From NCBI GenBank assembly GCA_023390115.1, contig JAEWDM010000022.1, positions 62,001-126,000 of the forward strand: a DNA stretch of 64,000 bases. Direction: 5' to 3'. How positions within the stretch are numbered: position 1 is the first letter of the stretch; the number at the start of each line of letters is the position of its first letter. The notes under the pieces are model-generated. The model did no database searches. It worked only from the letters and a program-made list of their open reading frames with translations, and was not told the DNA's origin. A program made the position numbers and the translations under genes. This document shows, piece by piece, positions 27,202 through 36,052 of the stretch. Source of the stretch: Bacillota bacterium. GTDB taxonomy: Bacteria; Bacillota; Clostridia; Acetivibrionales; DSM-27016.

Positions 27202-28164
27202 ATGATGCAGCAAAGAAATATTAAGAACTTTCTAACTAATTACGGAATTATTTTTGTTCTTATCTTATTATTTGTATTTTTTGCGTTTGCGGCAAGTGGA
27301 TTTTTATCAGTCAATAATATATTTAATATTTTAAGACAGGTCTCAATTGTTGGAATAGTTGCCGTTGGTATGACTTTTGTGCTATTGACAGGTGGCATCG
27401 ATCTATCAGTAGGTTCCATTATAGCTGTTGCTTGTGTTGGAACAGCAAAACTCATGCTTATAAAAGTACCTGCTGTGTGGGCTTGCCTCATAATGCTTGT
27501 AATATGTACACTTTTAGGATTATTTAATGCATTCTGTATTAATAAATTAAAGATTCCACCATTGATCACAACTTTAGGAAGCATGACCGCTTTAAGAGGA
27601 CTTGCATTCATAATAACAGGAGGGCTTCCTGTTTTTGGTTTTGATTCTTCATTTGCCAAGTTAGGACAGGGTTACTTATGGTTGATTCCTATTCCAGTTA
27701 TAATAATGATTATTGTTTTTGCTATAGGTATAACATTTCTTGAAAAAACAAGGTTTGGAAGATATATATATGGTGTTGGGGGAAATGAGGAGGCTACAAG
27801 ACTATCGGGAATAAATATAAGTAAGATAAAATATCTTGTATATGCAGTTTCCGGTATTTTAAGCGGTCTTGCAGGAATAGTATTGCTTTCCAGAATAAAC
27901 AGCGGTCAGCCAAATGCCGGAGTTGGATATGAAATGGATGTTATCACAGGAGTTGTACTTGGCGGTGTAAGTATCAGTGGTGGCGAAGGAAGGCTTGGCT
28001 TTGTTGTTGTAGGTGTTCTTATGATGGGTATACTTACAAACGGTATGATAATGCTAAATGTAAATGATTATGTGCAACAACTTATAAAAGGGCTTGTGCT
28101 TATTGCTGCTGTGGCATTTGACAGATTTGTCCAATCAAGAAAAATAAGTGCTTCCGCAGTTTGA
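27202..28164 (+). CDS. Sugar ABC transporter permease, RbsC type
   Basis: This 320-residue hydrophobic permease of the CUT2 class has about nine membrane helices and the family motifs GMTFVLLTGGIDLSVGS (about 57-73) and VLGGVSISGGEGRLG (about 252-266). It begins 9 bp after the ATPase gene with a GGGGGAG ribosome site. It is followed 35 bp later by the D-lyxose-type isomerase gene in what looks like one transcript. Confidence 0.95.
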   Translation: MMQQRNIKNFLTNYGIIFVLILLFVFFAFAASGFLSVNNIFNILRQVSIVGIVAVGMTFVLLTGGIDLSVGSIIAVACVGTAKLMLIKVPAVWACLIMLVICTLLGLFNAFCINKLKIPPLITTLGSMTALRGLAFIITGGLPVFGFDSSFAKLGQGYLWLIPIPVIIMIIVFAIGITFLEKTRFGRYIYGVGGNEEATRLSGINISKIKYLVYAVSGILSGLAGIVLLSRINSGQPNAGVGYEMDVITGVVLGGVSISGGEGRLGFVVVGVLMMGILTNGMIMLNVNDYVQQLIKGLVLIAAVAFDRFVQSRKISASAV

Positions 28165-28199
28165 TTATTGGGTTAAGTTGAAAAGGAAGGGGAAATTAA

Positions 28200-28880
28200 A
28201 TGAAGCGTTCAGAATTAAATAAGATTATGCGTGATGCGGTAGAGTTTATTAACCATATGAATTTTAAACTTCCTCCTTTTGCATTTTGGAGACCGGAAGA
28301 TTGGAAAAACAAGGGGTCCGAATATGATGAAATAAGGGAAAGCATGCTGGGGTGGGACATTACCGATTTTGGCAGCGGCGATTTTAAAAAAGTAGGACTT
28401 CTGATGTTTACTATAAGAAACGGTAATTTTAATATAGGAAAAAATATAAAGCCCTATGCGGAAAAATTGCTCATTGTTGAAGAAGAACAGATTACACCAT
28501 ATCATTTCCACTGGAGCAAAATGGAGGATATTATAAACCGTGGCGGAGGAAATCTCCTTATACAGGTTTATAATTCAACAGAAGATGGCAAATTTGGAGA
28601 TACACCTGTCAAAATTTCAATGGATGGTAGAAATTTTACGGTAGAATCCGGTTCTATTGTGAAGCTAACTCCCGGCGAAAGCATTGCTATTCCGGCCGGA
28701 CAGTATCACAAATTTTGGGGTGAAAAGGGTACCGGGAAAATTCTGGTGGGAGAAGTATCAAAAGTGAACGATGACAGGGTTGATAACAGATTTTATGAGA
28801 CAGTAGGAAGATTCCCGCAGATTGAGGAAGATGAAGCACCCTTATATCTTTTAGGCAATGAATACCCTTCTGCAAAATAA
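28200..28880 (+). CDS. D-lyxose ketol-isomerase-type sugar isomerase
   Basis: This 226-residue cupin-fold sugar isomerase is of the D-lyxose isomerase family, which also isomerises D-mannose. The metal ligands line up with the family: His102 and His104 (PYHFHW), Glu109 (KMEDI) and His170 (GQYHKFWG). It forms the end of the ABC transporter operon and so should act on the imported aldose or a close relative, giving a ketose (xylulose or fructose-like). A strong terminator follows at 28941. Confidence 0.9.
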   Translation: MKRSELNKIMRDAVEFINHMNFKLPPFAFWRPEDWKNKGSEYDEIRESMLGWDITDFGSGDFKKVGLLMFTIRNGNFNIGKNIKPYAEKLLIVEEEQITPYHFHWSKMEDIINRGGGNLLIQVYNSTEDGKFGDTPVKISMDGRNFTVESGSIVKLTPGESIAIPAGQYHKFWGEKGTGKILVGEVSKVNDDRVDNRFYETVGRFPQIEEDEAPLYLLGNEYPSAK

Positions 28881-28940
28881 CGATCTGCAGAGTTTTGAAA
28901 CGATGTCCTGTTAATTTGAATTCTTTAAAAATAAGAAAAG

Positions 28941-28985
28941 ATAAACCTTCAGACAGGTAATATATCCATCTGAAGGTTTATTTTT
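28941..28985 (+). terminator. Intrinsic terminator of the transporter-isomerase operon
   Basis: An 11-bp stem pairs AAACCTTCAGA (28943-28953) with TCTGAAGGTTT (28969-28979), followed by ATTTTT. It lies 60 bp after the isomerase stop. The 150 bp from here to the end of the LacI gene hold nothing else that I see. Confidence 0.85.
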
Positions 28986-29136
28986 GGCAGGTGTAAAACT
29001 TGTTGTTTATAACGAGATACTATATATTCAGTAAAAAACCTCTGCAGAAAACTTACGTGAGTATATAATAAACAAGCAAGACTCAGACAAACAAAAAATA
29101 ATTGATGGCCTTAAAAATATAGAAAAAGGGTGCAGG

Positions 29137-30159
29137 TCATACAATCTCAAACTCAACAGGTGCATTTTTATCTGTAGAATTCCTAATAATAAGCTCATTC
29201 TTTAAAATCAGCACCTTATTTTTTGCGTCACTTTTATACATCGATGAAACGAGCAATTTTACAGATTCTTCACCCATTTGGACGATAGGCAGTGAGATAG
29301 TTGAAAGCGAAGGCTCATACATTGCAGATAATTTAATGTTATCAAATCCAATGACTGCAACATCTTCCGGCACTCTCATATTACTTTGAAGGAGATATTT
29401 TATGCAGCCTATTGCAAGTATATCGTTTTCGGCAAAGATAGCAGTAGGCATATCATGAAGCATGGAAAACTTTCTTGCAGCATAATACCCGGTCTGAAGT
29501 TTGAAATCTCCGTAGAATTCAAACTCAGGTTTAGGCTCCAGCCCAGCAATTTTTAATGCTTTTAAAAAGCCGCTGTGCTTTTCAGCAGACACTCTATCAT
29601 GTCCGCCTACATAGGCAATTTGCTTGTGGCCTAATGCAATTAGATGATTCGTTGCTTTCATAGCACCTTCAAAAACATCTATGCTTACACAGTTAAATTT
29701 TGTAATGCTCATGTTCCAACTGAGCATTACAATAGGAATTAACTTTTGCACTTCATCTATAAGCTGGGCTATTGTATCATTATCGTCAACAAAACAAAGT
29801 ATAATGCCATCTACCTGTTTTATAGAAGCGTTTGCCAGATAATCTCTTAAGTCCTTAAGGTCGTCAGACGTTGTATATAATATTGGAATATAGCCGTTCT
29901 GTGTCGCTGATTGTCGTATTGAATTGTATGTTTCTGCAAAAAAAGGATTGGTTATATCCGGAGCTATAACTGCAATAGTATTGGTTTTTCCGGTTCTCAT
30001 GCTGCGAGCCAAAGGGCTTGGCTTATATTGCAGCTTATTAATCGCATACTCCACTTTTTGTCTGGTTTCGGCCTTTAAATTGCCTTGATTATTTAAATAT
30101 TTTGATATTGTACCCACAGACACTCCGGCTAATTTTGCCACATCTTTAATTACTGCCAT
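29137..30159 (-). CDS. LacI-family transcriptional regulator (second)
   Basis: This 340-residue LacI/GalR regulator starts MAVIKDVAKLAGVSVGTISK, with the HTH at about 4-23, a hinge helix at about 48-57, and a sugar-binding core. It reads away from the FucI-like isomerase gene, sharing a 364-bp control region with three operator-like palindromes, one (30220) close to its own start. It is the best candidate to bind TGAATCGATTCA, though the first LacI regulator carries a similar site in its own promoter. The ligand is unknown. Confidence 0.92.
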   Translation of the reverse strand: MAVIKDVAKLAGVSVGTISKYLNNQGNLKAETRQKVEYAINKLQYKPSPLARSMRTGKTNTIAVIAPDITNPFFAETYNSIRQSATQNGYIPILYTTSDDLKDLRDYLANASIKQVDGIILCFVDDNDTIAQLIDEVQKLIPIVMLSWNMSITKFNCVSIDVFEGAMKATNHLIALGHKQIAYVGGHDRVSAEKHSGFLKALKIAGLEPKPEFEFYGDFKLQTGYYAARKFSMLHDMPTAIFAENDILAIGCIKYLLQSNMRVPEDVAVIGFDNIKLSAMYEPSLSTISLPIVQMGEESVKLLVSSMYKSDAKNKVLILKNELIIRNSTDKNAPVEFEIV

Positions 30160-30219
30160 ATTATTCTCCCTTAAAATGAACTACTATTTATTATAATATA
30201 AATTATTTAAAAAATAAAG

Positions 30220-30231
30220 TGAATTAGTTCA
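30220..30231. promoter_or_regulatory. Variant LacI-type operator TGAATTAGTTCA
   Basis: A 12-bp near-palindrome with the same TGAA/TTCA ends as the operators at 30445 and 34725 but a different centre. It lies 61 bp upstream of the second LacI gene and could serve autoregulation. Confidence 0.4.
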
Positions 30232-30291
30232 TTTTGATGTTTTACCTAAAACATTTGGAATTAAACAATAAAGCAAAATTTTAAAAAACTA

Positions 30292-30320
30292 TTGAAAATG
30301 AATCGATATTAATATATTAT
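30292..30320 (+). promoter_or_regulatory. Promoter with operator TGAATCGATATT in its spacer
   Basis: TTGAAA (30292-30297) and TATTAT (30315-30320) are 17 bp apart with the operator at 30299-30310 between them, the same arrangement as before the first LacI gene. It faces the FucI-like isomerase and the following genes, leaving a leader of about 200 nt. Confidence 0.65.
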
Positions 30321-30444
30321 ATTAGTAGAGTAAGCTTTGCTAGCTCTTTTGTTTTCTATAATTTTTTGCTAGTTATGCTATATTTGGTTTATAGCTCACC
30401 AAATCCATGTGCAATAAATGTAATTAATTAATATTGATTAAAAA

Positions 30445-30456
30445 TGAATCGATTCC
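30445..30456. promoter_or_regulatory. LacI-type operator TGAATCGATTCC
   Basis: This 12-bp site differs at one position from the perfect palindrome at 34725. It lies 135 bp downstream of the spacer operator, within the leader of the FucI-like gene, a spacing at which a LacI-type tetramer could loop the DNA or block elongation. Confidence 0.6.
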
Positions 30457-30523
30457 AAATGTCGGTTGCTGTTCTTTTACAATTAACAAGAAATACTACG
30501 ACTAGCTTAAGGGGGATTTTTAA

Positions 30524-31924
30524 ATGAGTAAGCAGACTTTTGCACTTTATTTTGGAAACAGAGGCTTTTTTCCGGAAACCTTGATTGCAGGTGCTAGAAA
30601 AGAGTTAAAGGAAAAAGTTGAAAAACTGGGATTTCAAGTGCTTATGCTGAATGAGAATGCAACAAGATATGGTGCGGTTGAAACTGCAGAGGAAGGAAGA
30701 AAGTATGCTGCGTTTCTAAACGAACATAGGGGAAAGTATGACGGAGTAATACTTTGTCTACCTAACTTCGGTGATGAAAACGGGGCGATCGCTGCACTTC
30801 AGGACTGTGGGGTTCCAATCCTTATTCAGGCATATCCGGATGAGATAGGTAAGATGGATTTTTCACAAAGAAGAGACGGATTTTGCGGCAAATTCTCCAT
30901 CATGGATGTATTTTACCAGTATAACCTGCCGTTTACCACATATAAGCCTCATGTTGTACACCCGGAATCAAAAGAATTTGAAAAGCAGATAGTAGAGTTT
31001 GCAGCAGTTTGTCGTGTTGTCAAAAAAATGAAAAGATTTTCAGTCGGAGCCATTGGAGCAAGAACAACTGCATTTAAAACTGTACGCTTTGATGAGCTGA
31101 CATTGCAAAAATATGGCATCACGACAGAAGCTCTTGATCTTTCAGAGCTGTTCATGAGAGTAAAGGAGGTAAGAACAGGAACCGACAAGTTTGCTCAGAA
31201 ACGTGAATGCCTTTTGAACTATACTAATTGGACAGGTGTACCTGATGAAAAAATCGACATGCTGTCAAAGGTAAGTATTGCTATCGATGATATTATTGAT
31301 TATTACAAACTGGACACTTTGGCATTGAGATGTTGGGAAGAGCTGGAAAAAGAACTTCGTGTTTCACCTTGTGTACTGTTAAGTGAACTAAATGACAGGG
31401 GAATAGTTGCTGCCTGCGAATTGGATGTTTGCAATGCAGTTCCGATGTATGCTTTGAGCGCTGCATCTGAAGTTCCTTCTACAGTTCTTGACTGGAATAA
31501 CAACTATGGAGAAGGCGAAAACAAATGCATTCTGTTCCACTGCGGTCCTGTACCTCAGACATTAATGGCCGGAAAAGGTCTGGTTATAGAACACAAAATG
31601 TTTGCAAAATCCTATGGAGCCGGTTGTGGATGGGGATGTAACGTTGGTAGAATTGCTGCCTCTCCTATGACATTTGCCAGCTCAAAGACAGAGGATGGCA
31701 AAATCAAGTTCTATCTTGGTGAAGGAAAATTTACCGGAGAGCCTATTGAGGAAGGATTCTTTGGCTGCGGTGGTGTGGCTGAGATTTCAAACCTTCAAGA
31801 CAAACTTTTGACAATAGGTAAGAATGGTTACAGACATCATGTGGGAGTTACATTTGGGCATGTAGCATCACCTGTTAAAGAAGCTTTCTCAACCTATTTA
31901 GGTTATGAGATAATCAACATCTAG
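30524..31924 (+). CDS. L-fucose/L-arabinose isomerase superfamily protein (FucI-like)
   Basis: This 466-residue protein belongs to the FucI/AraA superfamily of Mn-dependent aldose-ketose isomerases, but to a poorly characterised branch often annotated only as fucose isomerase-like. Supporting segments are GVILCLPNFGDENGAI (about 75-90), the middle VGAIGARTTAFKTVRFDE (about 174-191) and a C-terminal part with HKMFAKSYGAGCGWGCNVGR. It is shorter than E. coli FucI (about 590). It opens the second set of enzymes in the LacI regulon, and its substrate cannot be deduced. Confidence 0.8.
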   Translation: MSKQTFALYFGNRGFFPETLIAGARKELKEKVEKLGFQVLMLNENATRYGAVETAEEGRKYAAFLNEHRGKYDGVILCLPNFGDENGAIAALQDCGVPILIQAYPDEIGKMDFSQRRDGFCGKFSIMDVFYQYNLPFTTYKPHVVHPESKEFEKQIVEFAAVCRVVKKMKRFSVGAIGARTTAFKTVRFDELTLQKYGITTEALDLSELFMRVKEVRTGTDKFAQKRECLLNYTNWTGVPDEKIDMLSKVSIAIDDIIDYYKLDTLALRCWEELEKELRVSPCVLLSELNDRGIVAACELDVCNAVPMYALSAASEVPSTVLDWNNNYGEGENKCILFHCGPVPQTLMAGKGLVIEHKMFAKSYGAGCGWGCNVGRIAASPMTFASSKTEDGKIKFYLGEGKFTGEPIEEGFFGCGGVAEISNLQDKLLTIGKNGYRHHVGVTFGHVASPVKEAFSTYLGYEIINI

Positions 31925-31936
31925 TAGTATACACAC

Positions 31937-31980
31937 CTTATGCCAAGGCGATGACTTGTAAGAGAATCGTTTGGCATAAG
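31937..31980 (+). other. Intercistronic stem-loop
   Basis: A perfect 10-bp stem (CTTATGCCAA at 31937-31946 with TTGGCATAAG at 31971-31980) encloses a weaker CGAT/ATCG pair, right after the FucI-like stop. No T-run follows. It may stabilise the upstream transcript or lower downstream expression. Confidence 0.6.
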
Positions 31981-32030
31981 CAATTTTGCAGAAAAGAAAG
32001 CAAGCTAAATGTCTAAAAGGGGACAGAAGT

Positions 32031-32123
32031 ATGTCTAAAATTGATTTTTCAAAAAGAGAGATTCTGAAGTTGATAAACTCAAGCAATAATAGCAAAGCTA
32101 TTGTTGCGACTTTAATAAAGTGA
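32031..32123 (+). CDS. Possible 30-residue peptide
   Basis: A 30-codon frame begins at ATG 32031, 6 bp after a strong AGGGGA ribosome site, and ends at TGA 32123, where it overlaps the ribosome site of the aldolase gene. The product, starting MSKIDFSKREILKLINSS, is basic and helix-like without a membrane segment. Its good ribosome site and tight placement suggest it is translated, perhaps only to couple translation of the aldolase. It may also be a truncated gene start. No homologue is recognised. Confidence 0.4.
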   Translation: MSKIDFSKREILKLINSSNNSKAIVATLIK

Positions 32124-32134
32124 GGTAGATGAAG

Positions 32135-33139
32135 ATGCCAATTATTACAGATAGAAAACAGGTTTTGGATATTTACAGTGAGGCAGAACGCAACAAATGG
32201 GTACTTCCATGCTTTTGTACAGAAAATCTTACAACAACAGAAGCTGTGCTGGAAGCTACAAAGGAATATGGGGATGAGATGGGTACAAAGGACCTGCCTA
32301 TTATCATTGCCATAACAAACCAATATGACCATAGGACACAATCAAAATACTATACCCACACCCGCCGCTGGGATATCGGATTAAAGTTATTTTTGGAGGA
32401 TCTTAAAGTACTTACAGACAAAGGGGCGCCATATGAGAACCTGAGAGTTATGGTTCACTTGGATCACACACAATTTGATGACGACAAGGAATTGCTTTCA
32501 TGGGATATGGGACAGTTCTCATCGATAATGTTTGATGCCTCGAAGGTGCCTTTTGCTGAAAACATCAAACTTACAAGGCAATTTGTAAAAGAGCAGGGAG
32601 ATAAAATAGTTATTGAGGGAGCCTGTGATGAGATCGTCGATGCTACAGGAAACCAAAAGAGTGATCTTACTACTGCCCAAAAAGCAGAAGAATATTTTAA
32701 TGGAACAGGCGTGGATCTGATAGTCGCGAATCTTGGTACAGAACACAGAGCCAGTGGAAAAGATCTTAAGTACTATGGCGATTATGCAAAAAAAATAAAA
32801 GAGAAGACAGGCACCCGTATCGTCCTTCATGGAGCTTCATCTGTACCTGGTGACCAAATTGCACACCTCGTTGATGATGGGGTATGCAAAGTTAATCTTT
32901 GGACAGCTTTAGAACGTGATTCCTCTCCTGCATTGTTGAAATCCATGGTGGAAAATGCATCGAAAGTAGCTGGTATTTCAACTGTTGATGGACTTATAAA
33001 AGCGGGATTGCTTACTGAAAAATGCTCAACGAAAGAGAAGGCTTCTCTAGAATTTTTTACAACAGAATACCGGCAGAATATCATTTTCAGTGAGATGAAA
33101 AAGATAGTTAATTTGTATCTAAAGCTTTGGTACCGGTAA
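32135..33139 (+). CDS. Class II fructose/tagatose-bisphosphate aldolase family protein
   Basis: This zinc-dependent class II aldolase-type TIM-barrel has about 334 residues. The zinc and catalytic motifs are there: VHLDHTQFDDD (about 108-118, with the proton-transfer Asp and zinc His), NLGTEHRASG (second zinc His) and LHGASSVP (third zinc His). I prefer ATG 32135 to 32129, since GAGG at 32122-32125 is 9 bp from it and only 3 bp from the other. The sequence is distant from glycolytic FbaA, so it may cleave another ketose phosphate or be specialised for tagatose or a rare sugar. Confidence 0.85.
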   Translation: MPIITDRKQVLDIYSEAERNKWVLPCFCTENLTTTEAVLEATKEYGDEMGTKDLPIIIAITNQYDHRTQSKYYTHTRRWDIGLKLFLEDLKVLTDKGAPYENLRVMVHLDHTQFDDDKELLSWDMGQFSSIMFDASKVPFAENIKLTRQFVKEQGDKIVIEGACDEIVDATGNQKSDLTTAQKAEEYFNGTGVDLIVANLGTEHRASGKDLKYYGDYAKKIKEKTGTRIVLHGASSVPGDQIAHLVDDGVCKVNLWTALERDSSPALLKSMVENASKVAGISTVDGLIKAGLLTEKCSTKEKASLEFFTTEYRQNIIFSEMKKIVNLYLKLWYR

Positions 33140-33179
33140 ATTAGAACGTTATTAAGAATTAACAGAGGGAGTGGGCTTT

Positions 33180-34676
33180 ATGTCTCTTTTGGGACTTGAT
33201 ATAGGAACATCCGGCTGCAAAGCCACTATTATCGATTATGAAGGAAATGTAAAGGGGCAGGCTTATCACGAATATTCACTGCTTGCTCCGAACGCAGGCT
33301 GGGAGGAACTGGATCCTGGATTGGTTTGGAAATCCGTTAAGAAGGTAATCAAAAATTCGCTTGCTCAATATAAAGGTGATGAAATAAAGGCCATCAGTAT
33401 ATCATCTTTTGGAGAAGCAACTGTACCTATCGATGGTAACGGAAATGTTCTATACAATAGCATAATATATATAGATGTCCGAGGGCAGGAGGAAGCGGGT
33501 TACCTTAAATACAGGCTTGGCTATGAAAAAATTCTGGGGATTACCGGCGCTTCAGTACACCCAATGTACAGCATATGTAAAATTATGTGGCTGAAGAAGC
33601 ATCGGCCGGAAGTGTATCACAGGACATGGAAATTCCTGCTTTTTGCAGACTTTATTCTGTTCAAGCTTGGGGCAAAACCCCATACGGATTATTCACTTGC
33701 AGCAAGAACCATGGCTTTTGACATAATTAATAAGAGGTGGTCTCCGGAAATTTTGGAGTGTGCAGGTGTGGAAGAAGATAAATTTGGTGAGCCGGTACAG
33801 GCGGGAACAGTTGTGGGAGAAATAAAAAAAAGCATTGCTGAAGAACTTGGGCTGCCCAAAGGGGTTGTACTTGTTTCCGGTGGTCACGACCAGCCTTGCG
33901 CGGCACTGGGAGCAGGAGTTATAAGAAGTGACCTGGCGGTAGACGGCCTTGGAACAACGGAATGCATAACACCTGCCTTTGATAGGGCGATTATATCGGA
34001 TTCCATGGCGAAAAGCAGTTTTGCCTGTGTACCCCATGTCATTAAGGATATGTATGTGACTTATGCCTTCACTTTTACAAGCGGAAGCATGCTGAAGTGG
34101 TATAGGAATAACTTTGGGTCCGTTTATATGGAAGAGGCAGTTAAGTCGAATATCAACCTGTATGACCTTTTAATAGAAAAAGCTTCATCGGGGCCTGCTA
34201 AGATTTTTGTACTTCCGCATTTTGCCGGAGCCGCCACTCCATATATGGATACTGAGGCAAAAGGGGCAATCGTGGGACTGAATATCAATACAAAGGCAGA
34301 AGACGTCATCAAAGCAGTCCTTGAGGGAATAACATTTGAGATAATGGTTAATGTAGAGAAACTTGGGGAAGTTGGAATAAAAGTGGATGAATTAAGGGCG
34401 GTCGGCGGTTTGGCGAAATCTGATCCTTTTCTGCAGCTCAAAGCAGATATGATGGGAAGAAAAGTTTCCACACTTCAAATTTCTGAAGCAGGAACCTTAG
34501 GGGTAGCAATTCTGGCAGGAACGGCAAGCGGCTTCTATAAAAATACTGAGGAAGCGGTACAAAAACTGGTGAAGAAAAAGAAAGAATTCTATCCGAACGA
34601 GAAGCTTCATGAAATTTATATAGATAAATTTCAGACGTATAAAAGGATTTACCCTGCAGTAAAAAGCATTTTTTAA
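33180..34676 (+). CDS. FGGY family sugar kinase (xylulokinase-like)
   Basis: This 498-residue ATP-dependent sugar kinase of the FGGY family has the N-terminal phosphate loop LGLDIGTSGCKATIID, the middle SGGHDQPCAALGAG motif and the C-terminal adenosine segment AVGGLAKSDPFLQLKADMMG. I chose ATG 33180, 8 bp after GAGGGAG; a GTG nine bases earlier is in frame but sits in the ribosome site. The subgroup resembles YgcE/YoaC-like kinases of unknown substrate rather than classical xylulokinase. It should phosphorylate the ketose made by one of the two isomerases, at C1 or C5. Confidence 0.85.
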   Translation: MSLLGLDIGTSGCKATIIDYEGNVKGQAYHEYSLLAPNAGWEELDPGLVWKSVKKVIKNSLAQYKGDEIKAISISSFGEATVPIDGNGNVLYNSIIYIDVRGQEEAGYLKYRLGYEKILGITGASVHPMYSICKIMWLKKHRPEVYHRTWKFLLFADFILFKLGAKPHTDYSLAARTMAFDIINKRWSPEILECAGVEEDKFGEPVQAGTVVGEIKKSIAEELGLPKGVVLVSGGHDQPCAALGAGVIRSDLAVDGLGTTECITPAFDRAIISDSMAKSSFACVPHVIKDMYVTYAFTFTSGSMLKWYRNNFGSVYMEEAVKSNINLYDLLIEKASSGPAKIFVLPHFAGAATPYMDTEAKGAIVGLNINTKAEDVIKAVLEGITFEIMVNVEKLGEVGIKVDELRAVGGLAKSDPFLQLKADMMGRKVSTLQISEAGTLGVAILAGTASGFYKNTEEAVQKLVKKKKEFYPNEKLHEIYIDKFQTYKRIYPAVKSIF

Positions 34677-34724
34677 GTACCTATAGTGTGTATGCAAGGT
34701 AATAAAAGAATTTTTATTTATAAA

Positions 34725-34736
34725 TGAATCGATTCA
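34725..34736. promoter_or_regulatory. Perfect LacI-type operator TGAATCGATTCA
   Basis: This perfect 12-bp palindrome lies directly before the GAGGAGG ribosome site of the mannitol-1-phosphate-dehydrogenase-like gene, in the 74-bp gap after the kinase gene. It is the best copy of the motif in the window and probably regulates the last two genes separately. Confidence 0.7.
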
Positions 34737-34750
34737 TGAGGAGGACGTAT

Positions 34751-35893
34751 ATGAAAAAGGCTGTTATGTATGGAGCAGGAAATATTGGTAGGGGTTTTAT
34801 TGGACAATTATTATCCCAATCCGGCTATGAGGTTGTGTTTATAGATGTAAATACCCAGCTGGTTGATAAACTCAATGAAGACAAAGGTTACCCAATAAGA
34901 TTTGCTTCTGAAAAAGGTAATTATGAAGTAATTATAGAGAATGTAAGGGCAGTAAACGGAATGAATTTGGATAGCGTTGCAAAAGAAATCAGTGAGGCAG
35001 ATCTGATGGCTACTGCAGTTGGAGTAAACATATTGCCCAGGATCGTTGCGCCTGTTGTAAATGGCTTAAAAAAGCGCTGGCAAAGCGGAAACTTTAATCC
35101 TCTTAATATAATCATATGTGAGAACTTGATAGATGCAAACCACTATCTTAAAAACCTGATTAAGCATGAACTTATTGATCCGGAAAAAGTATACTTTAAC
35201 GAACTGGTGGGTTTTGTAGAAGCATCCATTGGAAGAATGGTTCCTGTTGTAACTCCTGAATCACAGGAAGGAAACGTTCTGAGAGTATGCGTTGAAGAAT
35301 ATGGTGAGTTACCTGTCGACAAGGATGCTTTCATAGGGGAGATTCCCCACATCAAAAATATGATTCCTTTTAGTCCCTTTGAATACTATATCCACAGAAA
35401 ACTGTTTATTCATAATATGGGGCATGCAGTCACTGCCTACCTCGGATATCAGAAGGGCTACAGGTATATTTGGGAGGCCATTGGTGATGAAGAAATACGA
35501 AAAACAGTCCGTGCAGCAATGCTGGAATCTGCCCAGGCGCTTTCAAAGGAGCATGGTGTGGAGTATGGAAAAATTCAAGAACATGTGGACGATTTAATTT
35601 ACAGATTTGGCAACAGGCAGTTGGGAGATACGATAGAGCGTGTTGGAAGAGATGTGTCAAGAAAGCTTTCGCCAAACGACAGGTTGATAGGTGCCTTGAA
35701 TTTATGTGCAAAAAACAATATAGAACCAACAAGTATCTGCTTGGGGATATCGGCTGCCCTGCGTTTTAAAGATCCCTCAGGCGGAATTGTAGCTGACATG
35801 CTTGCTGAATATGGGGCTGAAGAGGTGTTGGCAAAAGTTTGCGGCCTTGCTAAGGAAACAAAGGAATGGAAATGTATTATTGATAACATTTGA
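34751..35893 (+). CDS. Mannitol-1-phosphate 5-dehydrogenase-like polyol-phosphate dehydrogenase
   Basis: This 380-residue NAD-dependent enzyme of the mannitol dehydrogenase family has an N-terminal Rossmann site (MYGAGNIGRGFIGQLL) and the C-terminal catalytic segment KLFIHNMGHAVTAYLG with the conserved Lys and Asn-His. MtlD enzymes interconvert mannitol-1-phosphate and fructose-6-phosphate. Here there is no mannitol PTS, so the substrate may be another hexitol phosphate. The frame is open from 34724 but that ATG sits in the operator; ATG 34751 follows GAGGAGG and is chosen. Confidence 0.88.
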   Translation: MKKAVMYGAGNIGRGFIGQLLSQSGYEVVFIDVNTQLVDKLNEDKGYPIRFASEKGNYEVIIENVRAVNGMNLDSVAKEISEADLMATAVGVNILPRIVAPVVNGLKKRWQSGNFNPLNIIICENLIDANHYLKNLIKHELIDPEKVYFNELVGFVEASIGRMVPVVTPESQEGNVLRVCVEEYGELPVDKDAFIGEIPHIKNMIPFSPFEYYIHRKLFIHNMGHAVTAYLGYQKGYRYIWEAIGDEEIRKTVRAAMLESAQALSKEHGVEYGKIQEHVDDLIYRFGNRQLGDTIERVGRDVSRKLSPNDRLIGALNLCAKNNIEPTSICLGISAALRFKDPSGGIVADMLAEYGAEEVLAKVCGLAKETKEWKCIIDNI

Positions 35894-36052
35894 AATTGAG
35901 CAGTATATGCACACTGACAGCAAGTAGGTGATGACCTTGATGTCAATGCCGGGAGGACACTATCTAAATCTATTATATTGTGCTACGCAAAAGGAGTCAA
36001 CGGTTTCATTACGTTTTGTGCCTTGAGCGAAGCGAAAGGAATGGATATAAAT

